Positions 10,631 to 22,751 of a DNA stretch of 64,000 nucleotides are shown piece by piece. Both the position numbers and the translations under genes were made by a program. Each line of letters begins with the position of its first letter. Position 1 is the stretch's first letter. The DNA is from Dermanyssus gallinae. Lineage: Eukaryota > Arthropoda > Arachnida > Mesostigmata > Dermanyssidae. The stretch lies in the NCBI GenBank assembly GCA_003439945.1, contig QVRM01006811.1, forward strand, positions 412,001 to 476,000, read 5' to 3'. The notes beneath the pieces are model-generated. The model was given only the letters and a program-made list of their open reading frames with translations, was not told the DNA's origin and searched no databases.

Positions 10631-11981
10631 GCGGGGCAGACCCCGTTTAGAAGCGAGAGAACGATGGATTAGCTAAACAGAGAACAACCAAAACAGAGGT
10701 CGAGAGAAAGTGTGAGGGAAAAGTATATATGGAGAAACGTAAAAAGAAAGCGGGAAGAGAAGAGAAACAGCCTGACCTAATAGTAACGTAGCAACGGGAA
10801 AGCAACTTCAGAGATACTTGGCAGGACAAGAGTATCTTCCAAATGTAAGCAGATGATAGAATAGACAGTACGAGAGAAAGAAGTGGAGGGCAGGGGGGGG
10901 CGGGGCAGGGATGTGTAAAATAATCAAGGCAAAATTGCGCCAGAATGAAAATCATGCCCGAGATTAAGGATAGGGTGAGGACGGTGAGGAGCAGAAGAAG
11001 AAGAAGAACCAGGTCAAGATGAACAACAACAACACCAACAACAACAACACCGAAACTAACAACACCAACAACAACAACAACAACACCAACACCAACAACA
11101 ACACCAACAACATTAACAACAACACCACCAACAACAGAACAAGGTAAAGTCTTAAAATGTAAAGAGAGAGGGGGGGAGTGTAGCGAGACAGAGAGAAAGT
11201 AACCTGGATAACTTTCTCCATAGAGGCTAGTCAGTCAGCCAGTCAGCTAGCCAGCCAGCCAAGAGAGAGGAGAGGTCAAGACGAGATGGACGCGAGCACG
11301 AAAACACGAGTCGGCGTCGTGTCGTTGTGGCCGCCACCGCCGTCGTCATCGCCGAAGCCTTTCGAATGATGCGCGGGAGCGCTTCGTTCAGTCGGGGTGC
11401 GCAGAATATAGGTCTCATATCTAATATAAGAGGTTGTCCGCCCTGCCTGATGGTCGGCCGGTAGGTCAGCCAGCCTCTCTTCTGGCATTCGATCCGATCA
11501 TCGTCGACCTCGTCGGCGTCGGCTGACAAGGAAGAGCAAGGCCACGAAAGACGAGGAGCGCCGCGGAAACAACGGCGACAATGGCCACTCACTGTGAGAG
11601 CATGGCGGCGTCAGATATGGCCTCAAAACATGTCACACTACTACTCCTACTACTACACCACTACTACTACGACTATTACTACTGCTAGTGTTACTAGAAC
11701 AATAAGGGCAACAATAGCAACAACAAAAACAACAAACAGCATCAGCAGCAGCAGCAGTGAAGGTTGCCGTGACCCGGACGTGCTGGTGTCCCAAACGTAT
11801 GAGATTAGGCGGCTGTCACCGCACAACGCTGCACACGCAGAGTACACGAAGGAACGTGTTATCCAGTCGGGCTTGTTTTTATAGCCATCGGTTGAATAGT
11901 GAGTAGATAGGTAGAAATATTAGTATGTGTGCGCATATATATATATAAATGTTTTTTCTCATATGCTTTATCAACGAAACT

Positions 11982-12178
11982 TTTTTTTTTTTGATTTCCC
12001 GTAAGGCAATTGCCCGTGTACGGATTTTTTCATGTCATGGCTAAGTTTACTCCACTCCGGCATTACCTTGTTTAAATTGGAAACCATGCAAACCAATTTA
12101 AGAGTGGCCGGTCTGGGGTTCGAACCCAGTCCTCCCGAATGCAAGGCAAAGGCTTTGCCACTAAGCCACCTTGCTCGG
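11982..12178 (-). mobile_element. tRNA-derived SINE with A tail (SINE-3)
   Basis: Read on the minus strand, the sequence opens with a tRNA-Ala(UGC)-like head. The A box TGGCTTAGTGGC maps at 12157-12168 and the B box GGTTCGAACCC at 12117-12127. A unique ~100-nt body and a run of 12 A (T run 11981-11992 on the plus strand) follow. A tRNA-like loop CTTGCAT would carry UGC, but the anticodon stem is poorly paired and the head is fused to the tail, so this is a SINE or tRNA pseudogene rather than a working tRNA. Pol III would transcribe it from the internal boxes. No second copy is evident in the window. Confidence 0.7.
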
Positions 12179-12179
12179 T

Positions 12180-12984
12180 ATCTACACTCCAAATGCTTCC
12201 AATGCAGAGTAAAATGGTATACACAGTCATATGAGCAGTGTAGTAAATACATACAATTGAACTCTTGTCAGACTGTCACAACAACGCAGCAACAACGCAT
12301 TATATACACTTGACGCAACACGAAGTAATACGTATTTAACCATTTGTATAATAGTGCGTACAAAAGATCCACGACAACGGCAGTCATCTATCATCGGTTT
12401 GTTATGCCAGAAGCAGATGCAAGTATTTTTTATTCCGGTGCATAGCTTCATAGAAGGGAGGGATTTTAAAGAAGGGATGCTTACCAGGCAGTGTGGTCTA
12501 AATCTGCGACAGCCAACAAGATTGGAAATGGAAGCTCTATTTCGAATACCGTGTCCCTCCTTCCGCCTTCCTTGCTTAGGTGATAAGGGGACGTAGGGGA
12601 CCGCAAGAAGTTTTGTAGTCAAGCATTGCCACGCTGAGAACGTAAATCTTTGAGACTGGTAGGAGGCTATGTGTAGGTCAAACGGCGTGAAGCTGCGGTA
12701 ACGGCATAACATTTTAGCGTCACGTAATTGATGTGAGATTGCCAGGAAACATTCTCATATTGCACTTGATCCAGACACCTAGCCGGATTATAACAATCCA
12801 CTTTTTGTACAGTGAGACTATGATGGTTGATATTAAACAACTAGAACAGGGAAATAACCCTAATCAAAAGATACGCGCCCTATATATGCATTCATACACC
12901 CCATGGACCAACGTTCTCACCTGGCCACCCATAACCAAATATCAGCGATACATGTGTGTACACAAAAATTAGAAATACATATAT
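12180..12984. other. No gene recognised
   Basis: Unique-looking sequence. Several 60-160 codon frames overlap on both strands, without motifs I recognise. Confidence 0.5.
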
Positions 12985-12985
12985 A

Positions 12986-13040
12986 TAGGGCTACAAAAAC
13001 GTTTTTTCGGTTTTGTCCGTAGAGAATCATTAAAAAACCG

Positions 13041-13045
<5 letters not shown>
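12986..13045. mobile_element. Hairpin MITE copy 1, right end lost
   Basis: The left arm gggctacaaaaacg-ttttttcggttttgtccgta and the start of the right arm are present. The rest of the right arm is replaced by a TA tract beginning at 13045. The left flank is tata, as in the other three copies. Confidence 0.7.

Positions 13046-13084
<39 letters not shown>
13045..13084. repeat. (TA)n microsatellite
   Basis: TA tract replacing the right end of a hairpin MITE copy. Confidence 0.9.
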
Positions 13085-13086
<2 letters not shown>

Positions 13087-15000
13087 TGTCTTTACATCAG
13101 TGGCCCTAGCAGCCGGCAAATGGCGACGCTAAGAAGGACAACTACGAGAGCACCGATCCGACCAAAATAACGGGAAGAACAAACGAAGAAGCTACGAAGG
13201 GGATTGGCTAGTGGTGTCGAGGGTAGCAGCGAGGGGCCCACGGCCCACAGACCAAGGGATAGCGACGGCAGAAGCAGCACATTTTGCCGCACTGCCGGGC
13301 AAAATTTGGTGGTGGGTGGCGGCAGCGGCAGAGATGATGGCGCCCAGTGTCAAGAAGAAGCGCCCAAAACAAGAGTCATGCCTAGGCGGTAACGATACAG
13401 AGGTAAGACGACGGTTACCTAAACGTGCAGCGAAGCGGCCGCATGGCTCCTAGGGAGGAGGGGCCAGGAGGGAAAAAAGAAATCCCAACGCAGGCACGCA
13501 TGCCAAGGGTCGCAAGCGGGTAGAAGCCGCCAGGCCAGCTTGCTTGCTTGCCTGTCTGCCTGCCTGCACTGTTCCGGCGTGTTCCTGTCTCCTGCATGAC
13601 GTTGCTGCTCCACCCACTGCATTAAGACTAAGAAGCTGCCAAGTTACTGTTACCACTGATGTTGGCTGCTGCTGCTGCCGCTGCCACCGGCATTGCTACC
13701 GCTGCTATAGTGTTGCTGGGATCGCCGGCTGGCCGGCTGATCGTCGTCGCCGCTCCTGCTCTTTCTTGCGGGAGGAGGTGGAGGCGCCCGATCATAGCGA
13801 GACACCGGAGACCTGTGTGTGAAAACGGTGAACATGGGAAATGTAGAACAGAAAACAGGGGGGCCTGGGCGGGGCTCGGTTCTTTGCCGAACAAGAAACA
13901 TGGGCCTTTGTTCGTTCGCCTCGCCGTCCATAAGGTCGTCCGTCGGCAGCGGCGCGTTCGCCCGCCAGGGCGCGTTCGCGCGCGCCAACGACCAGCTGAC
14001 TCTAGTGAGTGAGCAAGCTAGCTAGTCAGCTAAGAAGTCGTTGCAGAGAGACGGCGCAGCATATCGCTTGATAGATGGGCAGCAGCGGGCAGCTGCGGGT
14101 GGCCGGCAACCAGCCCGGCCATATGATAAGGAATTGGATGATGGCAGCAATGGCAGCCGGAGCCGCTGTGCCGGTAGAAGTGAGTGACTCTACGCGGCGG
14201 AGCTCGGCCAGTCTCGTGGGCGGCCGACTGTAGGAGGGGAGATGGCGCGCCACGCCGCCCATGCCGCGACGAATATTGTGCAGTGAGGTTCAAAGATACG
14301 CAGGTCTGGCAAGACAAAAAAAAAAGAAGACACAAAATAAAATGCACGCAGAGGACGCCACGCGATGGTGTTATGTGTGACGAAGAATAAAGAATGCAGA
14401 TAGAGGAGGTTGAGGCTCTAGTGAACGCCAAGAGGGTGTTCGGGACGGGACGCAACGGCAAGCGGGCGCGTCAAGGACCGCGGTAGCTGGGCGGCAGCAT
14501 GAAAATGAAGGCGGAAACAAGGGAAAATGCCTGGCCCACTGGTTGTCTTGCCGTTTGCAGGCAGCTTGCCGGGCACGGGTTGTCTCTGACACAGGAAAAT
14601 AGCGGCAGAACGTGGAGAGAAATGAAGGGGTGGCACAAAAATATAGAGAGAACAAGAGAGGGAAAGATGGAGAAGGGCAGGAGGGGAGAATATGATGAGC
14701 TGACAAGCGCGACCGCACCGCCACCATCAGATAGGCAGTTCCGCCACCGAGGTGATATCATCGCGCCCCATCCTCGTCTTCATCAGATGCCGCGTTGCCT
14801 GGAGTAGCAGTCTTAATATGATTAGCAGTAGCAGAAATCGTACTCCGAGTAAGCAAGGCCATTGTCTTAGTAAGGCGCGCATTAGAATGAAACAGAGAGC
14901 GCATGCAAATTCTCCACGAAAGCTGCAACACTTGTAGACGTAATGATAACAGTAACATCAGCAGCAGCAGCAGCAGCAGCAGCAGTTGAAACAGTTATTG
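13085..15000. other. GC-rich, CpG-rich block, no gene identified
   Basis: High GC with CpG clusters (for example 13930-13990), GCT/CAG runs (13660-13720 and 14958-14985) and almost no TA repeats. Open frames of 60-140 codons occur on both strands and in overlapping phases, as expected in stop-poor GC-rich DNA. It could be a CpG-island-like promoter region, but no exon is supported. Confidence 0.5.
14958..14985 (+). repeat. (CAG)n
   Basis: About nine CAG units in non-coding context. Confidence 0.9.
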
Positions 15001-15683
15001 TACCTGTTTCAGAGGCGACTGTCGCAACAATTGTTATTATTATTATTATAGTCTATTGACCCTCTGGTCCGGCAAATTATATCTCTATATTAGACACAGT
15101 CGGGCACATCTTCTACTGGACACGGTGCCGTTGTGCTGGCTGGGCATACTACAGCGTGATGTTTGCCGTACAGGCTTAATTATCTTGCGCCTTTACAACG
15201 CTTCTAAGAATCGTGAAATAATTCTGTGCAGCATACCACGTGATGTGTCAACCTGTGGGCTGCAGGCTACACTCTCGCTAGTTCGCATGCCTACCCTTAG
15301 ATCAGGTTGCTTGACTGAATTGTTCTTTTTTAGCGCTACTTTAGTGTCGATTCCTATGCTGATTTCCGCAAATGTCTTCGTCCGCTTTAGCATGTAGGCC
15401 CCAAACGCCCTTCTCCTAGGTAAGTCTTACCAACATTACAATTCCTGTTTTGTTAACCCTACCGCCTTACTAACGGTATATAAGATGTCCTCCTCGGTTT
15501 GGATAAGGCTGCCTAAATCTCTGCTAGCAATTGGGGCACGCTCGTATAGATTGACTTCGGTTTCCTCTGTCAGCTTCCCACCGCACACCAGATTTATAAA
15601 CATTTCTAAAATGGTTGTTTAAATTCTAGACCATCCTCCGTCCCCACGGGCTTAGTACTCATATATTCAGTGCATCGACGGCC
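15001..15683. other. No gene recognised
   Basis: Short ATT run at 15034-15050, then unique sequence without motifs I can support. Confidence 0.6.
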
Positions 15684-15877
15684 GGACATGTTGAGATATC
15701 TAAAGTTTCCCCAACAGTCTTTGTGGCAGCATGGCCGCTGACTCTCAGCCATATGGTTTATCATCTATTCTCAATGAGCATCGCTTAAAGATAATCCGAT
15801 CAACAACAGAGATCGAACCAGCGACACCCTGGTAGATCACAATCATAACTAGCGCACTAGTTTAGATCGCGTCGCCA
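15684..15877 (-). mobile_element. tRNA-derived SINE-2, copy 1
   Basis: On the minus strand the head GTGGCGACGCGATC (A-box region) and ctagtgcgctagt lead to a B box GGTTCGATCTC (15805-15815). A tail ending gcggccatgctgccacaa and gactgttgggg follows, then an AT-rich stretch and aacatg. The copy at 19768-19980 shares the ctagtgcgctagt block, the B-box region and nearly the whole tail, in the opposite orientation. The two copies therefore delimit a family of about 195-215 bp. Confidence 0.75.
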
Positions 15878-15879
15878 CT

Positions 15880-18547
15880 ACACTAGCAAAGTGATTATTC
15901 GGCCTCACAGTTTCCACCGGGCACTACTTTATTATTTTTGTTTCTGCCATTTGTGAGTTTGTTCCACTGCGTCAAGCAAAAGCTTCCATTTCTTTCCTAA
16001 TACGCCTGTTATTTTTTCATCGTGTGCCCACCGCGACAAAATTGTGATTTTTTCTTGATCTGCCTCCATTTGTCACCGCTTTACAGCGGTCGTTGAACAA
16101 TGTTTTTGTCGTGAGTCGGAACCGTTGCACCTCTTAACAGGTTTGCTAGTTTCCGCTCATCAAAAATCGATTTAGGTGTCCGCTGGTACTGGAAGCACTT
16201 TTCTAATTTCTCAAGAGAAATCTACTATCCCAGTTATGTCCGGGTGTTCGATCTACGACTGCTCTCCTCCATACTACTGCCAAACCTCAGTTCCACGTTC
16301 TTAAATAATGATTCACGTTTTCATCTGTGACAGAACCGTCGATGACTGATGTCCCAGTGCTGTATTTAAAGGTGATTAGGCTTGGCTTACTAGTCTGCAT
16401 CCTATCTTAGTTATAATGTTAAAAAAAATTACTTATTTTGTTCGAAGTTTTCGATCGAGTTCAACAGAAAGCAATCTACCAAATATTCCACGTCTCTAGA
16501 CTAAGAAGTTTTACAGCCTAGTTTCCCGTTAGAATGAGCATTTCCGATCTTCGGTGTATTTTGACCCCTAATAATACAAACACGCTATGTCGTTCGCGGT
16601 TCCAGATCCTTGTGATGATATCTCTTTCTCGTTCATCAGCGTTGACATTTATTCTAGGCTGATCGACTCGGTCGGTCGGCTAGCGTCCACAGAGCTATTA
16701 CATGGCTGTGTCCACGTACTGCGCGTGTGATACTAGGTAATACTAATGCCAAAACCTTCGAAATATGGTTTGCATTGCGTTGTATCTAATTTTAGAGAGT
16801 CTGCGGCGCACTTCTTCTACGAAAGCTGTTGACAGTTGCGCCGATAGGCTTGGCTGTTGTGATGGGGCTGCAACCTGTGGTTTGAGAGGTTCGGCGTACG
16901 TTGTGTGTGTCGTAGCCGTAGGCATACGACTAACGCGTCACTTCGTTGGACAAGGTTGTCCGACGGCTTTACCCCCTCTAATCGGCGGGCGAAGTTTTAC
17001 GGTTTCATTAATATTTTCGCGGCCGGGCTCTGTAAAATCTCCATCCTATGGAATGTCTCTGGGGTGATGATCCCCATATTGCGAACCTGAGCAGTTGCAG
17101 CAGCGCGGTAAGCTAAAGCAGGCCCAACGAGGTTGGTCAATAGACGCGCATCGTCTGCACACTGAACTAGTCATTGTGCACTTTACTGTGCATGTAATCC
17201 AGGCTGTAGCGTCTGTAGCAGCGTAAAGGGTCCTTTTAAACAGAATCACTATTTGGGTCATCAATCCTAGAGCTATTGCGGATGGAAAGTTCCTTCCCTT
17301 GAGGGGCACTCAATATGCAATATATTAATAACGATAACCTGATCAAAACAAATACCGGCATACAAAGAGAGGCCACCAATAGGATAGGCAGTAGTGATCG
17401 TAAAAATCAAATCAGGGCATGCAGCAAAAGAAGACTGCTCATACCTCCACCATGCCGCCACGGACAGCTCTCTTTGTTGTCGTTGTCGTTCTCTAGGTTC
17501 GGCTCATCCTCGCCAGGTTTTCCATCTCGCATAAAGACGCGACACGTAAAAACAAACAACGCCCGGGGACACAGGTGTGTAACATCGGTCGGCGTCTATC
17601 TGCAAGCTGCGAGGCCGAGGCGGGGGCTTCGTCGTCTGCAATGTTGGCATCGTCTGCTACAGAACTGCGGCTAGGAACGAGACGTGCAGTTCCTACGCAG
17701 ACCCGTGACACAGTTCGTTCTGTGTGCTAGCGAATAGCACGTGCATGATAAGAGCTTAGCGGCTCTCCCTTTTTGGGCAGGACATTTAGTATACATTGAA
17801 GGTCAGCTTTTACAATGTTGAGAAAGCGATTTGCTTCGCCTGCTGCAAAAATGCTATTGCACGAAGTGGAGATCTATCGAGACAGCACTCGATACACCTA
17901 AGAGCATTAGTGCAAATGTCCTACTAACGCTTGCTTTCAAGTTTGCTAAACCGCCAACGTACTACACACAGCCGAACAACACAACGGTTTAACCGTAACA
18001 AGATTGTGTATACAAGTTTCATATAAATGTCCAGGATAGAAATAGGTTACCGGTAACAGATAGAAAATTGCGCGTTAGGTAGGCAATGTGTGTTTTACTT
18101 TGAATAATTTTGCTGTGATTATTATCGCCAAGAAGAAGAAGATTATTCGCAAAATCGGTGCGTACCTGCGGTAGAATTTGGCAACCAAAAATAAATAAAA
18201 AGCTGCCATTACCTATTTTGAGAGCGGCACGTTCATGATCAAATATCTCCATATCGGATACCATGCAGACTGCAAGACATCTGAGTCTCACCATGGACAT
18301 AATCTCCTAACTATCCCAATCATCAGGGGGAAATTTCTGTAAGAGTTTGTCTGGTATTAGCGCTTATCAATTTAGTTAAAGACAGCCCAAATCAAGGGGT
18401 GTAGAGCGGAGAGCCGCAAAGAGACTGCGAAGAGCACAAACTCTGGACCTTGTTAACAAGCTGAAATTAATCAAGTCAAAACGTATAACACTAGTATAGG
18501 ACGTAACATAGCGTACCCTTTTAGCTTGATGTTGGGCGATATCTGAA

Positions 18548-18549
<2 letters not shown>
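15880..18549. other. No gene recognised
   Basis: About 2.7 kb of mixed-composition sequence. Frames of 60-120 codons overlap on both strands without family motifs. I see no repeats shared with the rest of the window. Confidence 0.5.

Positions 18550-18603
<54 letters not shown>
18550..18603. repeat. (TA)n microsatellite
   Basis: Perfect TA alternation of about 54 bp in unique sequence. Confidence 0.95.
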
Positions 18604-18605
<2 letters not shown>

Positions 18606-19036
18606 CGGGAATAGCTAAAATAAGCACAATGCACTCTGTCGCGCTAACTTCCGTTGGCAAATATATGTTAATTTGAATACATAGGAGCAGTTTTAACAAA
18701 GAACTTAATCAAATCCACAAAGATTGTTTTTGGTATGAGACCTGGTATGCTTTTATTTGAAGTAGGCTGGTCATAAATAGCAAGTAGTTTTTTAGTCGCT
18801 GATTCTGAATGCGCGTTGATGAGTAGATGATGATACTCAGCCAGACAACGCATGGACAATGGAAACGTTGAAGAGGCACTTGATATTTTTTTTAGCAAAA
18901 GAGGAGAAGCTCTTCAGTTGCTCCTGGACATTGTCAGCAGGGGTGCGTGAAGCTACGCTTCAACGAAGTGTGGGCTTTCGTGATTGTGCTCGGCTGGTGC
19001 AACTGTTGGCGGAAGGGGTGTCGTCTACGATACAGG

Positions 19037-19038
<2 letters not shown>

Positions 19039-19075
<37 letters not shown>
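19039..19075. repeat. (AAT)n
   Basis: About 12 AAT units. No LINE similarity lies on either side, so not every triplet tract here marks an element. Confidence 0.9.
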
Positions 19076-19261
19076 CGTTTGACAGTCTCAAAGATCTTGT
19101 TAATAATAAGCGTTCAGTGGATACAAAATACGGTATTTGAATGTAGGTCTTCTTCTTCTTCTTCTTCGCAATACTTCATCATAGATGTCGGAAAAGGCGC
19201 ATTAGCAGATCGTTGTATGTTTGTTTAAGGCCATCGGGGTGTTTGGCCATACTCTTAACTA

Positions 19262-19341
19262 TAGGGCTACAAAAAAGTGTTTTTCGGTTTTGTCCGTAGA
19301 AAATCATTAAAAAAAACGAAAAAACTTTTTGGTAGACCCAA
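19262..19341. mobile_element. Hairpin MITE copy 2, complete
   Basis: About 80 bp with long terminal inverted repeats. The left arm begins gggctacaaaaaagtg and the right arm, reverse-complemented, begins gggtctaccaaaaagttttt. The centre is ttttgtccgtagaaaatcat. The left flank is tata. No transposase is encoded. TA-rich flanks suggest a Tc1/mariner-type TA target, which is inference. Confidence 0.75.
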
Positions 19342-19697
19342 TTTTTAACTATGCTTAGCACAGGGATTCAATCTGTAGACAAGGCTTGTCGCTCGCTTGA
19401 AAATTTGACAAGCCTTTTGGAAAGTAAAAAATACTACAAAATCTCATTAGTAACGGATTGTCAAATGCCAAGCAAGCTATAACATGTTTTGGCGTTTCTT
19501 AGTTATGATTGTAAGGACGGATGGCTCGCACCGTCACACAAACTCTATTAACTTACTTATTTGGACAACATATCTGTCCGTCCACCCGTGAGATTGTTTT
19601 ATTCCAGTGCCGGTCTTAGATGTTTATCATTTCCCTCTCTTGTGCGCAATCGGAGGTTCTTTCCTATCTCAATTTGCCACCTCGTTATATGGCGCCA

Positions 19698-19701
<4 letters not shown>

Positions 19702-19765
<64 letters not shown>
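19702..19765. repeat. (TA)n microsatellite
   Basis: About 64 bp of TA ending three bases before the SINE-2 copy at 19768. Confidence 0.95.
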
Positions 19766-19767
<2 letters not shown>

Positions 19768-19768
<1 letters not shown>

Positions 19769-19980
19769 GACGTGGTCTAGGGGGCTAGTGCGCTAGTGAT
19801 AGTTTGTCGTGATCCTGGTTAGTCGTGTTTTTTTACCGGAGTGTCACTAGTTCGATATCTGGAATTGGAAGAATTTTAGTTGAGCTGTGCTCATTAAGTG
19901 TAGATAATACTCCATACCGCTGAGAAGCGGCCATGGTGCCACAAGGACTGTTGGGAAAATTATAAATATTTAAACATGGC
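19768..19980 (+). mobile_element. tRNA-derived SINE-2, copy 2
   Basis: The plus-strand head cgtggtctagggggctagtg contains an A-box-like element. The block ctagtgcgctagt matches copy 1, and the B-box region is ctagttcgatatc. The distance between boxes (about 70 bp) exceeds a normal tRNA because of an insertion with a T run near 19828. The tail shares gcggccatg-tgccacaa and gactgttggg with the copy at 15684. It lies directly against a TA tract. Confidence 0.75.
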
Positions 19981-20067
19981 TGTTTTGTTGCGTTAGTTGC
20001 ATTTGTAAATTGGGTTAATTTACAACGTATTGAAAAGTACAAAGGTATGGATAATAAAAACACGTTG

Positions 20068-20087
20068 TATATATATATATATATATA
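20068..20087. repeat. (TA)n, short
   Basis: TA run of about 20 bp. Confidence 0.85.
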
Positions 20088-20525
20088 CAGGAAGGCACCG
20101 TGCGACCAGGTGACAAATAGGGAGAAGAAAAAACTTCGGGAAATTCACTGTAGGCTGCTATAAATGGAGCGACAAGAGGCGATGAGTTAGACAGCACGCA
20201 CCGGTGGGCAAGATATATATTAGTTTCGGAGTACGTATATATCCGACTTAATGATTTACTCATACCACTTGTGATGAAATGTAGTAACCGCAGGTTTTAT
20301 GTCAAGTCCATACTTATGCTGGACCAAGGACAGTCGACACGAGTAAGCGAAGCAAAAAATCTTCATCTACACCTGTGTCCACGAGTATTGCTTTGTGTGT
20401 GTTGATGATCAACCGCCATGAAGCAGTGGTATAGTTTGTGCCTGCTTCTCTTAATTGACAAGCGTATCGTATGTCCCTATGCGGCTGCTTTCTCGCGTGT
20501 ACAAAGCAAGGCGGCGTGCTCTCAA

Positions 20526-20886
20526 GTTGGCTAATATTTCTGTTTCCACCTTCGCTTCACCAGGTGCCCGAGGTGGGTAGGCCGCTTGCGGAGGAGGCCC
20601 GGCCTGGTAGAGGGCTCGTTATTTGGCCAGCCACGATACCGCGTCCACGAGAACCTGGCTGTGGTCTGTGCCATAACGTCTACCGTCACTGGCGGCTACC
20701 GCCCATTCCCCTCCCTCGAGGCCCGGAGCTATACGTTTGGAACTATGCTATTGAGAGGGATAGGAAACACAGAATCGGGAGGCTTTGTGCTTCATGCACG
20801 TCCCTCGCGCGTCGTCCTCCAACTCGTGCCAGCGACAATCTACGCAGCGACAATCTACGCAGCGAAAATCTCTTGCGAATCGAATA
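20526..20886 (+). other. Possible exon or chance ORF, function unknown
   Basis: Two overlapping plus-strand frames stay open for over 110 codons across 20541-20886. A pyrimidine-rich stretch ending ttcaccag at 20562 would serve as a splice acceptor, giving a coding piece starting VPEVGRPLAEEARPGR in one frame or CPRWVGRLRRRPG in the other. A 15-bp unit (cagcgacaatctacg) is repeated twice near its end. I recognise no domain. Both frames being open in GC-rich DNA argues for chance. Confidence 0.2.
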
Positions 20887-21348
20887 GAAACAGCCTCAGC
20901 CACGGGCATGCTCGTACACGTGTTCAAGCCAGCCCCCCGCACGACATTTGGTCGGCGCCATTTTTACCTCAACTATGTAGGCCGCGATAAAAACGTAGTC
21001 TTGATGCGGTTCGGTGTCTGAACAATTGGAGAGTCGTTTTTTTTTCGACGGAACGCGAAAGCGAAAGAGGGAGAACGTACGGTGGACGTCTAGTAACAAC
21101 CCCACCTAAACGGCTTGCCTGTATAAATTACGCGGTACGGTAAAGACGAGCAGAAAGAAAAACGGTTTGTCTCACACAAAAAAAACAGGCAACGTGACAA
21201 AGGGAAAGGGCGCAGTGCCGTCAACGATTTAGAAGACATAAAACGATCTGTAAAAAGTTTGCAACATTTGCTACGGTAAGGTGGTTTTACATGGTAGAGA
21301 TATTCAGATGTAATTAGTTGATCAGAGTCATTAAGTAGAGACGCTGTG

Positions 21349-21350
<2 letters not shown>
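20887..21350. other. No gene recognised
   Basis: Unique sequence up to a TA tract. I see no element signature. Confidence 0.5.

Positions 21351-21382
<32 letters not shown>
21351..21382. repeat. (TA)n microsatellite
   Basis: Perfect TA run of 32 bp. Confidence 0.9.
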
Positions 21383-21388
<6 letters not shown>

Positions 21389-22750
21389 GTTGTTCCGTAA
21401 TTAAGTACATGCATTTTAGATGGTGGCACAACTCAAAAAAGATACTTTTTCACATTGAAATGGGGTCGGATATATCTTGTTTAGCAGTAAAAGTGTCATT
21501 ACTATCATCTATTATAACGATGGTGATGGTCGCATTGAACAACCACAAGAAAGTACACGTTACAGGTACAAACCGTACACCAGCCGCGAGGTCTTCTCTC
21601 TAGTAATACGGAGCTCGTTCGCGTCCAACATCGGAGAGTAAGGGCCGACGGTAATCATATCACAAATTCAACAACTATTGATACGGTGCCAAAATCATCC
21701 CTGTAAACCGTACAGGCTGTAAGTCTACGAGCTTTTCACGACATCTAGAGGGATCATACTGAATTCCGTGCCTTGCCCGATAATAGCGTTCCTCGAACCT
21801 GTTCAATTGCTTCCATTCTAACTTCCGGAATATTGTCCGGGTCGCCCGGTGGGTTCCCGCTTGTTCTTCATGGTTGCCGGGGGTTTGCTACAACCTTCAG
21901 CATAGCTGCGAGGGTGGCTGTAGAATGAGTCGGCACGTATTCTCATCACCACCTAGCACGGTAGACCCCAGAACTCGATTTATACTTATGTGACGATATG
22001 TTTCCATGTTAGTGTTTTGCTTTGAGAAATCCGTATTTTGAGCCTGGCCGCTGGCAGACGCGCTATTTTAGATGAGCTCGGCTCTAAGGAGAGTGTCTCG
22101 TCTCCCTCTTCGATAAGAGCAGATATAGCAGAGGATCAGCAGAAACAGGTCATTGTAGGCAATCAGCAAACCATCACTAGGCACCCTAAACTATTCCACA
22201 CCCCGTAGCGCAGAAACGACAGCACGATACTTAGGCGTTAAATGAGGCCATGGCAGATTAGTGTGAAAAATGATTTATAAGCACTTCAAGGCTTGGGAGC
22301 GGTCGACCATATTGAGCTCGAGCTGAAATGTATTGGGTAAACGTAGTTGCATCCTGGCGGGTTAAAACAGTATGATGATTGTTTTGCTAACCAAATAAGA
22401 TCGTGGTATCATCAGCAAGACTCTCACTCTACTGCAGCTGTCATTTTTAATCTTTAAAAGCATATAATTCAGTACAATTAAAAACATAACCGATCCAAGA
22501 ACGGATCCTTGTGGGGTTCTCTATGATTAAATCCACATTATGCCAGGCTAACATGAGAATTCCAACAAACAAGTCGTCGAGGAGCTTAGAAAGAGGGTAA
22601 CTGCTGTGACGAAAGATGCGCGAGCCGGGTCGTAGTACCTGGTGCAGCGTATTTCTATAGAAGTTCAACGCGGTATTGCAGTGACGGTAGTGGGCTCGCT
22701 TCCATCGCCGGGGGAAGGACTGCCAGAAATGCCGTAGCAGTAACAGTGGC
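21383..22750. other. No gene recognised
   Basis: Unique sequence of ordinary composition with frequent stops in all frames. Confidence 0.6.
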
Positions 22751-22751
22751 G

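Larger units (their letters stand above)
8400..11934. other. CpG- and triplet-repeat-rich block, no gene identified
   Basis: Dense (CAN)n runs (8776-8812, 9795-9910, 10203-10335, 11018-11135), purine-rich tracts (9168-9220, 10390-11000, 11160-11210), frequent CpG, and few TA tracts. Open frames here are low-complexity (Thr, Ser, Val or Leu runs) on whichever strand is read, so I do not call genes. Such composition can mark promoters or 5' UTRs in arthropods, but no splice-compatible coding exon is convincing. Confidence 0.5.

Noticed and set aside
12104..12178. Functional tRNA-Ala gene
   Set aside because: Boxes fit, but the anticodon stem is mispaired and the head is fused to a body and A tail, so SINE is the better call.
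14958..14985. CAG array as a CRISPR or polyQ gene
   Set aside because: Simple triplet run without spacers and without an open coding context.
19039..19075. TAA tract as a LINE insertion site
   Set aside because: No LINE sequence on either side; recorded as a simple repeat and as a caution for the target hypothesis.
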